In this document: piece by piece, positions 52,633-60,828 of the stretch
How the letters are laid out: every line of letters begins with the position of its first letter
How positions within the stretch are numbered: position 1 is the stretch's first letter
The notes under the pieces: model-generated
The model's database searches: none
The model's input: the letters and a program-made list of their open reading frames with translations, nothing else
Told to the model about the DNA's origin: nothing
Program-made: the position numbers and the translations under genes
Source of the DNA: Neobacillus sp. FSL H8-0543
GTDB lineage: Bacteria; Bacillota; Bacilli; Bacillales; Cytobacillaceae
Direction: 5' to 3'
DNA length: 64,000 bases
NCBI RefSeq assembly: GCF_038592905.1
Contig: NZ_CP151943.1
Location: forward strand, 1,986,501 to 2,050,500

Positions 52633-53471
52633 TTGTTATTATCAAAAGCCTGGGAATTATATGAATCGGATAAAATGATTGAAGGATTCTCCCTTCAGAC
52701 ATTAAAGGGTATAAACTCCAATCTAAGCTAATTATCCAATACTTTAACGATGTGAATATTGAATCATTGACGACTGAACGCCTGAAAGAATACTTAGCAA
52801 AATCCAGTGAACACCTAAAGCCATCAAGTTTGTCTCATCGAATTCGATTCATTAAATCGCTGTTTCGTTGGATGCACGATGAGGGGCATATACCGAAAAA
52901 TCCTGCTGCGAAAATCAAAGAACCAAAACAAGGAAAACGGATTCCAAAATTTTAAACGGAAAGAGAAATTGAACATTTGGGGGAAGCGTGTTTTACTACA
53001 ATGGAAAAGGCACTATTCGAATTTATGTTTTCAACGGGTTGTAGAATAGGTGAAATTGTTTCTCTTGATAGAAATTGCATTAATTGGTCAAATCGTTCTG
53101 CAATAGTCCTTGAGAAGGGTGATAAGGAAAGGGAGGTCTACCTTAATATACGGTGAGAAATCTGGCTTAAGCGATACTTAGACCTTCGCCAGGATAAAGA
53201 CCCAGCCATTTTTGTTACTGAACGTCACCCGCACCGAATGAGTATTGGACAGATGAGGTACATCATAAAGCGAATATCTAGTCGGGCAGGGATCAACAAA
53301 GAAATTCATCCACACCAACTACGCCACAGCTTTGCCACACACCTATTGAACAACGGAGCTCCCATTGATGTTATTCAAAGTTTACTGGGACACGAAAAAA
53401 GCGAGACCACTAGGGTTTATGCTCAGTTAAGTGGAAGCATTAGAAGAGAATTTTATAGAAAATATTTTTAG
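52633..53471 (+). pseudogene. Tyrosine-type site-specific recombinase (XerC/D-like), broken three times
   Basis: TTG 52633 follows AAAGGAGG. The frame shifts by one base near 52708 (SLQTLKG to YKLQSKLIIQYFNDV), then continues through a TAA at 52953 (after GKRIPKF) and a TGA at 53153 (after VYLNIR) to the stop at 53469. Apart from these, the protein is complete: an N-terminal SAM-like domain with SSLSHRIRFIKSLFRWM, then STGCRIGEIVSLD with the first catalytic Arg, HPHQLRHSFATHLLN with His-x-x-Arg, SLLGHEKSETTRVYAQL with the last His and the Tyr. About 278 residues, the normal size. It is a relic of an integron-like or XerD-like recombinase. Confidence 0.87.
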
Positions 53472-53483
53472 AAATAGATGTCA

Positions 53484-53515
53484 AAAGGCAACGGACACCT
53501 CCGCTGCCTTTTCTA
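53484..53515 (+). terminator. Terminator behind the broken recombinase
   Basis: AAAAGGCAACGG and CCGCTGCCTTTT pair with one mismatch, then CTATATA. Confidence 0.7.
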
Positions 53516-53754
53516 TATATTCGATTAACTTTCTGTGTTTCTCCAAGCTATACTTTTCCATCCTACGCCTTCCTTTTAGCAGTTTATCACATTATTATAA
53601 ACAAGTTACCAATCATTAAGGATTTCCTTTTTTTACTTATATTAACATTTATCACTTAATATCATCTGTTAAAAAAAGGAAAAAGCGTGAACATTTTTGA
53701 ACTAAACTGCACCAATAGTTGAAGAAGCGACAGCTTCTTCTGTTATCGCATCCG

Positions 53755-53880
53755 TTAATGCAAGAAGAATCCCTTTATGGCAACATAAAAAACAAATAAG
53801 GATGCAACAATACCGATATATCCCCAAGATTCTCTTCTGTTTTTTTGGAGTTCGATTTTAATTAGACGTATGTAAGATTT
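53755..53880 (-). other. Possible remnant of a small membrane protein
   Basis: The minus-strand frame reads PLKSYIRLIKIELQKNRRES, then WGYIGIVASLFVFYVAIKGF and FLH before a stop at 53755. It looks like a genuine one-helix membrane protein but has no usable start codon. It lies in the 1.07-kb gap 53472-54542, which also holds a short plus-strand frame at 53893, a serine-recombinase remnant and a hairpin at 54171. Confidence 0.3.
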
Positions 53881-53892
53881 AAGGGGGAAAGT

Positions 53893-53958
53893 ATGCTGAA
53901 AATATTAAGAATTATCTTATCAATAATTACTATCGGCTCATATCATTTATTGATATGA
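53893..53958 (+). CDS. Possible 21-residue hydrophobic peptide
   Basis: ATG 53893 lies five bases after AAGGGGG and opens a frame MLKILRIILSIITIGSYHLL plus Ile. It is basic at the N-terminus and otherwise hydrophobic, the pattern of type I toxin or leader peptides. A chance frame is equally possible; no antisense promoter was identified. Confidence 0.3.
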   Translation: MLKILRIILSIITIGSYHLLI

Positions 53959-53966
53959 TATTTTTG

Positions 53967-54089
53967 TCAATTGCATTTAGTTTTCTTCATTAAATATAAA
54001 GTATCTAACGAATCTCGAGACAGCCTGTCTTGCTTAAAGACAATTATATAATCTATTTCCTCTTCATCTTTTAAAACTCGGTTATACAT
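53967..54089 (-). pseudogene. Serine recombinase (resolvase) fragment
   Basis: The 40-codon frame reads MYNRVLKDEEEIDYIIVFKQ, then DRLSRDSLDTLYLMKKTKCN. The [VI]-x-K-x-D-R-L-S-R-[DS]-x-x-D-x-L-x-L motif is the D-R-L-S-R block of the catalytic domain of resolvases and large serine recombinases. The nucleophile Ser region and the C-terminal domain are absent. It is a remnant within an old integration hotspot. Confidence 0.75.
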
Positions 54090-54170
54090 TTCAATTAGAA
54101 GTAATTAAAATCAAAATGGAAGTTCCCTTGATTTGCGCTGGGCAATTTCCACTCTCTTTTTCAAAAAAAA

Positions 54171-54224
54171 AAGCACCGTCAACTCACCTTTGAAGAATTC
54201 TTCAACAGTGAGTTAACGGTGCTT
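54171..54224 (-). terminator. Long hairpin with T-run on the minus strand
   Basis: AGCACCGT and ACGGTGCT form the outer stem, AACTCAC and GTGAGTT the middle, GAAGAATTCTTC the tip; the minus strand ends in nine T residues. The nearest minus-strand gene stop is 320 bases upstream at 54543, so it may end a longer transcript. Confidence 0.65.
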
Positions 54225-54462
54225 CCGATGTTTATATTTAATTCTTAATTCAATGATAGCTAGCATAAATAATGATGTAAAGAAGAAGTACACATTTTAA
54301 TTAAACCTTTCGGTATCTTGCACATCATTGATCATTACCGTTCGGTAGGCTGCACGACTTGGTATCCATATGTTGTATCGAGAAACGGATATTGAAGATA
54401 GTTATTCAAAGTCAATACCCGCTTCCAACAACAAAATACCACATTATTTACAACTTTTTTTG

Positions 54463-54492
54463 CCTTTATTTATGGTACGGTTCACAGTAATT
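54463..54492. repeat. Short dispersed motif TTTATTTATGGTACGGTTCAC
   Basis: Shares TTATGGTACGGTTCAC with the copy at 49074; just before it a TGCC replaces CCTC. A REP-like GAGTGACAG...GGCACC pair follows at 54518-54537. Confidence 0.5.
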
Positions 54493-54542
54493 AATCCGAA
54501 ACAATGCAATTATCGGGGAGTGACAGTGAATGGCACCGATAT

Positions 54543-56018
54543 TTATTGAACGGATACTAAAGTCAATTTTGTCCCCCTTTTCCCTTCTAGTGTTAGTGTT
54601 GCTTTCTTTCCTTTATGTTTAAATAATTCATTAATTATGTTGCCCGTTGCTTTTGCAGTATATGTAGTACCTTCAGACGTGATAAACCGAAACGTTCCGT
54701 TATCATCTACCCCACCTACTTGAGCTTCTATCATTATTTGATTGACAGTAGGGGCAGTAGTCGAAGGGATCTTGATGCTTTGTCCAATTTTCAACTTTGT
54801 TGGTTCAACTCCTGGATTTAGTTCTTGAATCTGTGAAACAGAGAACCCTAATGTTTTACCGATTTTTGTAAAAGTATCACTGCTCTTAATCACATAGGTG
54901 CCTGTGTGATCCAATATTTGATTGTCAGTAGGTGCAGTTGTCGAAGGGATCTTGATGCTTTGTCCAATTTTCAACTTTGTTGGTTCAACTCCTGGATTTA
55001 GTTCTTGAATCTGTGAAACAGAGAGCCCTAATGTTTTACCGATTTTTGTAAAAGTATCACTGCTCTTAATCACATAGGTGCCTGTGTGATTCAACGTATC
55101 ATTAATGTTTTTGCTTGGTTTCTTATTCGTTAAATAGGTTTCACTCACAAACGCTATTTTGCCATTGAAATGAATCTTAGCCCAACCATTAATAGTGGAT
55201 ATCATTGACACACGATCGTCTAATTTTAAAGAGCCAATCATTGCACTTTTCGTCGAAGCTGCTTGTCTTACTTTTAACGATGTTGCTGTTACATACATGG
55301 ATTTAGTAGTTTGGCTTGTTAGTGATTCAGCCGCTTGTTTTGATGTAAGATAATCCGCACTCACAAAACAAACTCTTCCTTTAATCAAAATGCCTGCCCA
55401 TCCGTCTTCTTCGAATACAACCTTAACCACATCACCTTTTTTATATTTTCCGATAATACTACTTTCAGTGGTCGGTTTGGATCGAATATTTAGTACAGTG
55501 GCGGTAACCATTTGCTCTTCTACTTTTGGTAATAGAATTTTCTTTCCGTCAATGGCAGATAGCCCATTGGCATTTAAGATTCCTTCTGCTGTTACACCAT
55601 GTTTCGCAGCAATTGCTTCAATTTTTTCACCACTTCTTACCTGATAGGTATATTCTTCTATTACCGCGGCATTCGAAGTAATGGAAGAAATACCAAGAAC
55701 TACGGTAAAAATTCCCGTCGCGACTAATCTTTTTACTGGATTTTTATTAATCCATTGGCTCACCTGTGCTACATATGTATTCCAATTGGCACGAATATCG
55801 ATTAAGAATCCTTTAACATCTAAGACATTCCGGATATCAAAATGATTTACGCCCTGATAATATTCCCGTTTTTCCATCCTTGAAGTGAAAACTGGTAAAT
55901 TCTTTGGTTGCTTGCTCTTTCCGTGAGCTTCCTTCCTGCTTAACATTAATTCCCCATTTAAAAATAACTCTGTAGTCAATATAACTCCGTCTCCAATTCT
56001 CTCTAAGTTGAAAGTCAT
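54543..56018 (-). CDS. LysM- and SH3-domain cell-wall protein
   Basis: 491 residues. An unusual cytosolic N-terminal region of about 90 residues (with ITTELFLNGELMLSRKE-like text) precedes a membrane segment, LVATGIFTVVLGISSITSNA (about 93-115). Then come LysM 1 (YTYQVRSGEKIEAIAAKHGV, about 122-165), two SH3_3 domains (VTATVLNIRSKPTTESSIIG and VTATSLKVRQAASTKSAMIG), LysM 2 and LysM 3 (HTGTYVIKSSDTFTKIGKTL, near identical) and a 70-residue C-terminal beta domain. It should sit at the membrane with LysM/SH3 parts in the peptidoglycan. No catalytic domain. ATG 56018 has a weak AGGAAA upstream. Alone in its region. Confidence 0.82.
   Translation of the reverse strand: MTFNLERIGDGVILTTELFLNGELMLSRKEAHGKSKQPKNLPVFTSRMEKREYYQGVNHFDIRNVLDVKGFLIDIRANWNTYVAQVSQWINKNPVKRLVATGIFTVVLGISSITSNAAVIEEYTYQVRSGEKIEAIAAKHGVTAEGILNANGLSAIDGKKILLPKVEEQMVTATVLNIRSKPTTESSIIGKYKKGDVVKVVFEEDGWAGILIKGRVCFVSADYLTSKQAAESLTSQTTKSMYVTATSLKVRQAASTKSAMIGSLKLDDRVSMISTINGWAKIHFNGKIAFVSETYLTNKKPSKNINDTLNHTGTYVIKSSDTFTKIGKTLGLSVSQIQELNPGVEPTKLKIGQSIKIPSTTAPTDNQILDHTGTYVIKSSDTFTKIGKTLGFSVSQIQELNPGVEPTKLKIGQSIKIPSTTAPTVNQIMIEAQVGGVDDNGTFRFITSEGTTYTAKATGNIINELFKHKGKKATLTLEGKRGTKLTLVSVQ
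54731..55090 (-). repeat. 180-bp tandem duplication covering LysM 2 and LysM 3
   Basis: The blocks 54731-54910 and 54911-55090 are about 97% identical over most of their length and differ mainly at a few bases (e.g. GGGGCAGTAGTC versus GGTGCAGTTGTC). Each codes for one LysM plus its Ser/Thr linker (60 residues). A recent duplication. Confidence 0.9.
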
Positions 56019-56398
56019 GCATAATATTTCCTACATATGATTCGATGGTTTATAAAATTTTTTGTCCCTCTTTTGTCAAAAAATTTGAAATTAGTTTAAT
56101 ATGGTCATATTTCCATATTCATGATGAATAGGCAGTTTATACTTGTCTTGAAGAGAGTAAGCACGAATGGAAGGCAGAAAATGGGTGTACAACAAATATG
56201 AAGTGTGGCAGAAGCAGTTCCACTTTTGGTCTGATGTTAGAAATGGATGTACCGAAGGGTGCACCGTGGGGAAAGTGCGAAAAGAACATTACTCCAGGCA
56301 CAAAAAATCAAAGAAAGTGTAGTGTTATAATGAAACACAAAAGGAATACAGAGGCAGTAGTTATATTTGCCAAAAAGAAGAAAGAAGAAACAGCTGAA

Positions 56399-56430
56399 GA
56401 TGACATTGGGTCTGACCCCAAAAATTTCAC
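56399..56430. repeat. REP-like motif ATGACATTGGGTCTGACCCC (second copy)
   Basis: Same word as at 44796. Followed at 56500-56546 by a hairpin ACAATCTTGT/ACAAGATTGT and an inverted GTGACAGGCACC. Confidence 0.55.
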
Positions 56431-56550
56431 GAATTCCACGGGATTTTCAAATAATTATATCTATACGATGCATGGAAACCATTTTCCGTTTACCACATGT
56501 GGAACAATCTTGTGAAACAAGATTGTTCGGGGAGTGACAGGCACCGGAAT

Positions 56551-57000
56551 TTAATTTTCTTTTTTTAAAAACCTGTTACTATCGGGCCTTTCACGAGGGG
56601 TACAATTGATAATGAAATAACCAATTATTAGAATTAGGATTATAATCGCATATAATAATGCATTTTCAGGGTGTTCGTGATCAACAATAATTATTCTGAC
56701 CATTGCCGTTATACCAATATATATAAAATATCTAATAGGGAAATGGTATTCTTCTTTAAAGTACTTAACAATCATCGAAATAAACTCAAAATATAAAAAG
56801 AAGATAAGGATATTTGCTAGAAAAAGGTTATAATCATTTTGGCCTCCTCCTATCAAAATCTGAATGAAGATGATTATTTCCTTTACTAGTAAAAAAGATA
56901 AAATTATTCCTAAAAAAACGAGAGAAATATTCAAAAATAGTTGGAATATCTTTGGGATAAGGTATAAGATCCTTGAAAAATCCTGCTTTACCTTTAACAT
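56551..57000 (-). CDS. psiE: PsiE-family (phosphate-starvation-inducible) membrane protein
   Basis: 149 residues with four membrane helices. The family signature is YFEFISMIVKYFKEEYHFPIRYFIYIGITAMVRIIIVDHEHPE, with its conserved H-F-P-I-R-Y-F-I-Y-I-G-I-T-A core. PsiE is induced by phosphate limitation in E. coli; no biochemical role is known. A short basic tail (TPRERPDSNRFLKK) follows the last helix. ATG 57000 has AGGAAGG five bases upstream. It stands alone. No Pho box was identified. The gap 57001-57539 holds only a REP-like AGTGCCTGTCACT (57327) and the promoter of the next gene. Confidence 0.88.
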   Translation of the reverse strand: MLKVKQDFSRILYLIPKIFQLFLNISLVFLGIILSFLLVKEIIIFIQILIGGGQNDYNLFLANILIFFLYFEFISMIVKYFKEEYHFPIRYFIYIGITAMVRIIIVDHEHPENALLYAIIILILIIGYFIINCTPRERPDSNRFLKKEN

Positions 57001-57326
57001 ACAAACCTTCCTCTCACTTTAAAAACATTATCAAACTTTCCTTTTTCTATAACCTGCTCGCTAACCCTCGTTCTCTATTCATACTCTTTTTTTCTTTAAT
57101 AGTTGTAAAAAGAGTGCGTAATTCCTCTACTGAGATTTTTTATACCATTTAAACTCACCGTCTTAACCGATAATGTTACTATCTCACCCTCTTTCATTTC
57201 TACTATCATCTTGCAAATAATTCAAACAACTATATTATACAATACTTAAATTTGCTGAAATGTTAAAATTGCGTCAATTTTAAATGTACCGGACAACATA
57301 ACATTATGATTAACCAGTATATGGAT

Positions 57327-57339
57327 AGTGCCTGTCACT
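57327..57339. repeat. REP-like motif AGTGCCTGTCACT
   Basis: The flank extends the palindrome (ATAGTG and CACTAT). Related to GGTGCCTGTCACC at 17859 and 19462, with compensating changes on both sides. Confidence 0.5.
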
Positions 57340-57449
57340 ATTCACATTTGGGGGGTTGTTTCTATTTCCCTTGCCCAAAAATACTCATAATAAAGATATT
57401 GAATTATAAATCAATCAATAGCCTTCAAAATTAGGGTTGAGCATTTTAA

Positions 57450-57478
57450 TTGAAAATATAAATTATTAAGATTATAAT
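57450..57478 (+). promoter_or_regulatory. SigA-type promoter of the SDR gene
   Basis: TTGAAA (57450-57455), a 17-base spacer, TATAAT (57473-57478). Confidence 0.8.
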
Positions 57479-57512
57479 TATCTCGAATTAAAAATATTTT
57501 AATTCAAGATAA
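57478..57512 (+). promoter_or_regulatory. 35-bp near-perfect palindrome over the SDR transcription start
   Basis: Half-sites TTATCTCGAATTAAAA and TTAATTCAAGATAA are inverted with one mismatch; the site begins at the last base of the -10 box. The word TATCTCGAATT resembles, as I recall, the half-site of MhqR-type MarR repressors (quinone/thiol stress). It is a strong candidate operator. Confidence 0.75.
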
Positions 57513-57539
57513 ACAACCAACTAATGGAGGTAATACATT

Positions 57540-58292
57540 ATGAATAGACTATCAGGAAAAGTTGCTATCATTACAGGTGGAGCAGGTGGAATTGGTAAAG
57601 TAACAGCAGAAAAATTTTTAAAAGAGGGCGCTAAGGTTGTTTTAGTAGACTTATTTGAAGAATCTCTTGCTAAAACGAAAGAGGAACTATCCTCATTTGG
57701 CGAAGTACTTACTGTCCAAGCAGATGTTTCAAATGAATCTGATGTGGAAAATTACGTTAACAAAGCGATTGAACAATTTGGCAAAATTGATATATTCTTT
57801 AATAATGCTGGTATCGAAGGCAAAGTAGCTCCTATTATGGAACAAAAAGTTGAGGATTTGGATAAAGTGCTTAGTGTCAATGTGCGCGGAGTATTTTTAG
57901 GGTTAAAACATGTTCTAGCAATAATGACTAAACAAGGATATGGCAGTGTGATCAACACTTCGTCAGTAGCAGGATTAGAAGGTAGTCCTGGCGTATCCCC
58001 TTATATTGCTTCAAAGCATGCAGTAGTCGGATTGACAAAAGCAGCAGCAATTGAAGTAGCAAGTGCTGATGTACGTGTAAATTCAATTCATCCATCACCT
58101 GTTAATACAAGAATGATGCGTTCTTTAGAAGAAGGATTAGGTGCAGAACAAGAAGTTATAGCAAAAACGATTCCATTAGGACGTTATGGCGAAGCAAGCG
58201 ATATTGCTAATTTAGTTTTATTCCTTGCTTCTGATGAAAGTTCATTTATCACGGGAGCTCAGTATAGAGTTGATGGTGGTATGGGAGCGTAA
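57540..58292 (+). CDS. SDR-family oxidoreductase (glucose 1-dehydrogenase-like)
   Basis: 250 residues. Classical SDR motifs: ITGGAGGIGKVTAEKFLKEGA (nucleotide-binding TGxxxGxG), NNAGIEGK, SSVAGLEG with the Ser, and YIASKHAVVGLTKAAAIEVA (Y-x-x-x-K). The C-terminus, FLASDESSFITGAQYRVDGG, is the common classical SDR ending. Asp in VVLVDLFEE after the glycine motif suggests NAD(H) preference. Substrate unknown. ATG 57540 follows TGGAGGT. A SigA promoter with a 35-bp palindromic operator lies directly upstream, so it is tightly regulated, perhaps by a MarR-type sensor of electrophiles. No repressor gene is adjacent. A bidirectional terminator separates it from the M28 peptidase. Confidence 0.88.
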   Translation: MNRLSGKVAIITGGAGGIGKVTAEKFLKEGAKVVLVDLFEESLAKTKEELSSFGEVLTVQADVSNESDVENYVNKAIEQFGKIDIFFNNAGIEGKVAPIMEQKVEDLDKVLSVNVRGVFLGLKHVLAIMTKQGYGSVINTSSVAGLEGSPGVSPYIASKHAVVGLTKAAAIEVASADVRVNSIHPSPVNTRMMRSLEEGLGAEQEVIAKTIPLGRYGEASDIANLVLFLASDESSFITGAQYRVDGGMGA

Positions 58293-58363
58293 AGTAATAT
58301 TTTTTTAAAAAATTGTAGGAGACGGCAACTTTACGGCTTAAATTCTCCCATCTAACAAAAATA

Positions 58364-58399
58364 ACCCATGGAGAAATGAATTCCCCATGGGTCTTTTTG
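58364..58399. terminator. Bidirectional terminator between the SDR and M28 genes
   Basis: ACCCATGG and CCATGGGT pair; the plus strand continues CTTTTTG and the minus strand TATTTTTG. Confidence 0.85.
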
Positions 58400-58425
58400 T
58401 ATGGAAAAAGCTGCGTGGTGTGGTG

Positions 58426-59829
58426 TTAGGCACCAGGCGAGCGATTCTCAAATTCGTAATCAACTAGACCAGGAGCGACCCGGGCATTCTTTAAGGCTGG
58501 AGTGTCCGGTCTTGCAATTTGATAGACGGACGCGCCAACGATTTCGGCCGTTTCTTGCAGCTTATTTTTATCAATTTTATCAATGGTATCTGCCGGTGTA
58601 TGGTACCATGGCTCCAGCGGCGAGTGAATAAATAAGGCAGCTGGAATTCCAAGCAGATGGAATGGCTCGTGATCACTGCGTCCCAACTGCCCCATTGGAA
58701 TGGTTTCAGCGGCAGCAGTTCTGGCACCTGCTGCAGAACCAAGATCCGTTACTAAATTCTTCTTGCCATCAATCGTATACATAATTAACCCACCTGCCGG
58801 ATGATCACCGCCAGCATCCCTGCTGCCTATCATATCCATTTGGAAGTGTGCTACTATTCGATCCGCTTCTTCCTCGCTGAACGTGCTTGCATAATAAGAG
58901 GATCCCAGCAATCCTTTTTCCTCGGCACCAAAAGTAACAAAGCGGAGCTCTGTATCAATTTGAGTTTTGGCCATTACTCTAGCAAGCTCTAATACAGCCG
59001 ATACTCCTGAAGCATCATCGTTTGCCCCAGGTCCACCCGGAACAGAATCATGGTGTGCGCCGACCATGACAACCTGGCCGGTATCCTTGTTTTTATTCGG
59101 CTTCATTTTAGCAATGACGTTGTAGGAGGTTTTTTCAATAAAACCGGATCCTTCAACTTTAATAGTTGCTGTTAATGAGCCAGCCTTTAACTGCTCTACT
59201 AGGTCCAGACCCTGAGCCCTTGTGATAGCAACAGCCGGTATATTTTGACCAGGATTAGCACTTCCAAAACGGTTAGTAGTACCACTATTATTGTACATAA
59301 TAACACCAAGTGCTCCCTTGTCCAGTACATTTTTGATCTTTTCAACGAAGGTGATATCTCCACGTTCAATTAGGGCAATTTTCCCCTTTACTGCCTCTGG
59401 CACTTTGTCAGCATATGCCAATCCAACATAGACCACCTCAGCCGTTACCTCACCGCTGTATGACCCAGACATCACGTAAGGATTTAGCGGTTTGCCATTA
59501 ACTTCAAGTGTTCCAGATACATTATTTCTTAGCGCTTCATAAAATGGAAAAGGCTGCAGTTCCGTCTCATAGCCATACTGCTCAAACTGACTTTTTATGT
59601 ACTGGGCTCCTATTAACTCCCCTTCAGTTCCAGCCGCACGTGGCTGCGCTGATAGTTTTGCAATCGTGTCATACATGTTGTCAGCACTAATTTTCTTGAT
59701 AACTTTGTTATCAAAAGCAGTTGCAGACTGTGCATTCGGTGCCTGAGATGGCTCTTGTGCACTCACACCATTTACACTTAACACTAACCCCGCCGTTAAT
59801 AATAGTGAAATCGTCTTTTTCTTAGCCAT
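58426..59829 (-). CDS. Secreted M28-family aminopeptidase (YwaD-like) with PA domain
   Basis: 467 residues. A signal peptide (MAKKKTISLLLTAGLVLSVNGVSA) precedes the N-terminal part. A PA domain is inserted (ALIERGDITFVEKIKNVLDKGALGVIMYN, about 150-200). The M28 catalytic core follows with zinc ligands in VGAHHDSVPG (His), GANDDASGVSAVLEL (bridging Asp), FGAEEKGLLGS (Glu-Glu), HFQMDMIGS (Asp) and EPWYHTPADT (His). It cleaves N-terminal residues of peptides outside the cell, two zinc ions per site. It is close in plan to B. subtilis YwaD and the Streptomyces/Bacillus aminopeptidases. ATG 59829 follows GAGGAGG. A cre box sits 20 bases above the start, so CcpA should repress it in rich medium. 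Confidence 0.92.
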   Translation of the reverse strand: MAKKKTISLLLTAGLVLSVNGVSAQEPSQAPNAQSATAFDNKVIKKISADNMYDTIAKLSAQPRAAGTEGELIGAQYIKSQFEQYGYETELQPFPFYEALRNNVSGTLEVNGKPLNPYVMSGSYSGEVTAEVVYVGLAYADKVPEAVKGKIALIERGDITFVEKIKNVLDKGALGVIMYNNSGTTNRFGSANPGQNIPAVAITRAQGLDLVEQLKAGSLTATIKVEGSGFIEKTSYNVIAKMKPNKNKDTGQVVMVGAHHDSVPGGPGANDDASGVSAVLELARVMAKTQIDTELRFVTFGAEEKGLLGSSYYASTFSEEEADRIVAHFQMDMIGSRDAGGDHPAGGLIMYTIDGKKNLVTDLGSAAGARTAAAETIPMGQLGRSDHEPFHLLGIPAALFIHSPLEPWYHTPADTIDKIDKNKLQETAEIVGASVYQIARPDTPALKNARVAPGLVDYEFENRSPGA

Positions 59830-59848
59830 AATTTTCCTCCTCTATTAA

Positions 59849-59862
59849 TGTAATCGCTTTCA
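59849..59862 (-). promoter_or_regulatory. cre (CcpA) box of the aminopeptidase gene
   Basis: TGAAAGCGATTACA on the minus strand fits the consensus TGWAANCGNTNWCA completely. It lies between the probable promoter and the ribosome-binding site, a roadblock or start-site position. Confidence 0.8.
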
Positions 59863-60274
59863 ATTATTAACGATATTAGCAGCTTGGTAAACTATTAAAG
59901 TGTTACAAAAAGAGAGGATAATCTACATTACAACTACTATTCTCCTAGAAAAAGGATGAAACTTTGGAGATACAAGCTGATATATGGTGAAAAATGAACG
60001 AAAAATAGGAGAAGATACCTACTATTGAAAACTGATAGAACTCTATTAAATACCCCTTATTACCTTGATAAAGACTGAAGGAGTCGAATAATAGTCTTAA
60101 TTTATGCTTTGATTTAATTTGCAGTGGCGTTCTGACTCTAAAGTTAGGGGATTTTTGTTTTCTTGTAATTATATCTAATTATTTCAAAATTTCTATGAGG
60201 TTCTCTTCGATTTTTGAGATAAAACTCACGCCCTTTTTACATAAGATGTCTTGTCCTTAATCGAGTAACCAGCA

Positions 60275-60485
60275 AAAGAAATATAAGCGGAGAGTTTCCT
60301 GTTATATGCAGAATAGAGCTCGTTTTGGGGTAAATAAGGGGAGGTTTTCCGGTTATGCAAAGCAAAATCCCTCATTTTCAAGTTTTTCGAGTCAATAGGC
60401 GGAATCTCTCCGTCTATTTAAGCTTTTTTTAATAATATTTACTAATTAAGCGAAACTTTTCCGTCTATTTATCAGCTCGGGTGCT
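60275..60485 (+). repeat. Dispersed repeat element B, copy 2
   Basis: Matches 34835-35045: ATAAGCGGAGAGTTTCC (60283) and ATAAGGGGAGGTTTTCC (60334) 51 apart, GCAAAGCAAAATCCCTCATT, GTTTTTCGAGTCAATAG, then two inverted copies (TCTCCGTCTATTTAAG and TTCCGTCTATTTATC). Element A copy 5 follows at 60.83 kb. Confidence 0.8.
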
Positions 60486-60721
60486 TAACGTGATCCCCCC
60501 ACCGATAAGTGCGGACCCTCTTGATTCTAGATGCGGGGATCAGCAGCTTTTTATCGACCAGCTTATAAAGATCAATACAATTGGTACTCAAAACGGCACT
60601 GCAAATGACAGAAGTTTTGACCCTCTTTTTTAATTGTACAATACTTATTGTCCACCATAATAATGACGTCAATTGCTATGTCAAAGTTAATGGTATTCCG
60701 TAGAAACCTTGATAAATAAAG

Positions 60722-60755
60722 AAAAGACGTATGCCAATTCATACGTCATTTCTTG
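60722..60755 (+). terminator. Hairpin GACGTATG/CATACGTC with T-rich end
   Basis: Perfect 8-base stem with a 6-base loop, then ATTTCTTGTG. No gene clearly ends here; the frame at 60472-60672 on the other strand is not convincing. The 1.58-kb gap 59830-61406 is filled by elements B and A, this hairpin and AT-rich DNA. Confidence 0.4.
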
Positions 60756-60828
60756 TGTCATTTATTAAGAAAGCACCCGAAAACGGAACCCTTTAGAACC
60801 ACTTTTCCCTCGTTATTACAAAACCTCT

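Noticed and set aside
54241..54470. Minus-strand text such as NNYLQYPFLDTTYGYQVV
   Set aside because: Too short, frame interrupted, no family; I cannot tell a remnant from chance.
56198..56515. 105-codon plus-strand frame
   Set aside because: Composition is odd, it runs through the REP-like ATTGGGTCTGACCCC word and a hairpin, and there is no good ribosome-binding site.
60472..60672. 66-codon minus-strand frame with LSTNCIDLYKLVDKKLLIPA
   Set aside because: The middle vaguely resembles a DNA-binding domain, but the start lacks a binding site and the frame runs into element B; at best a remnant.
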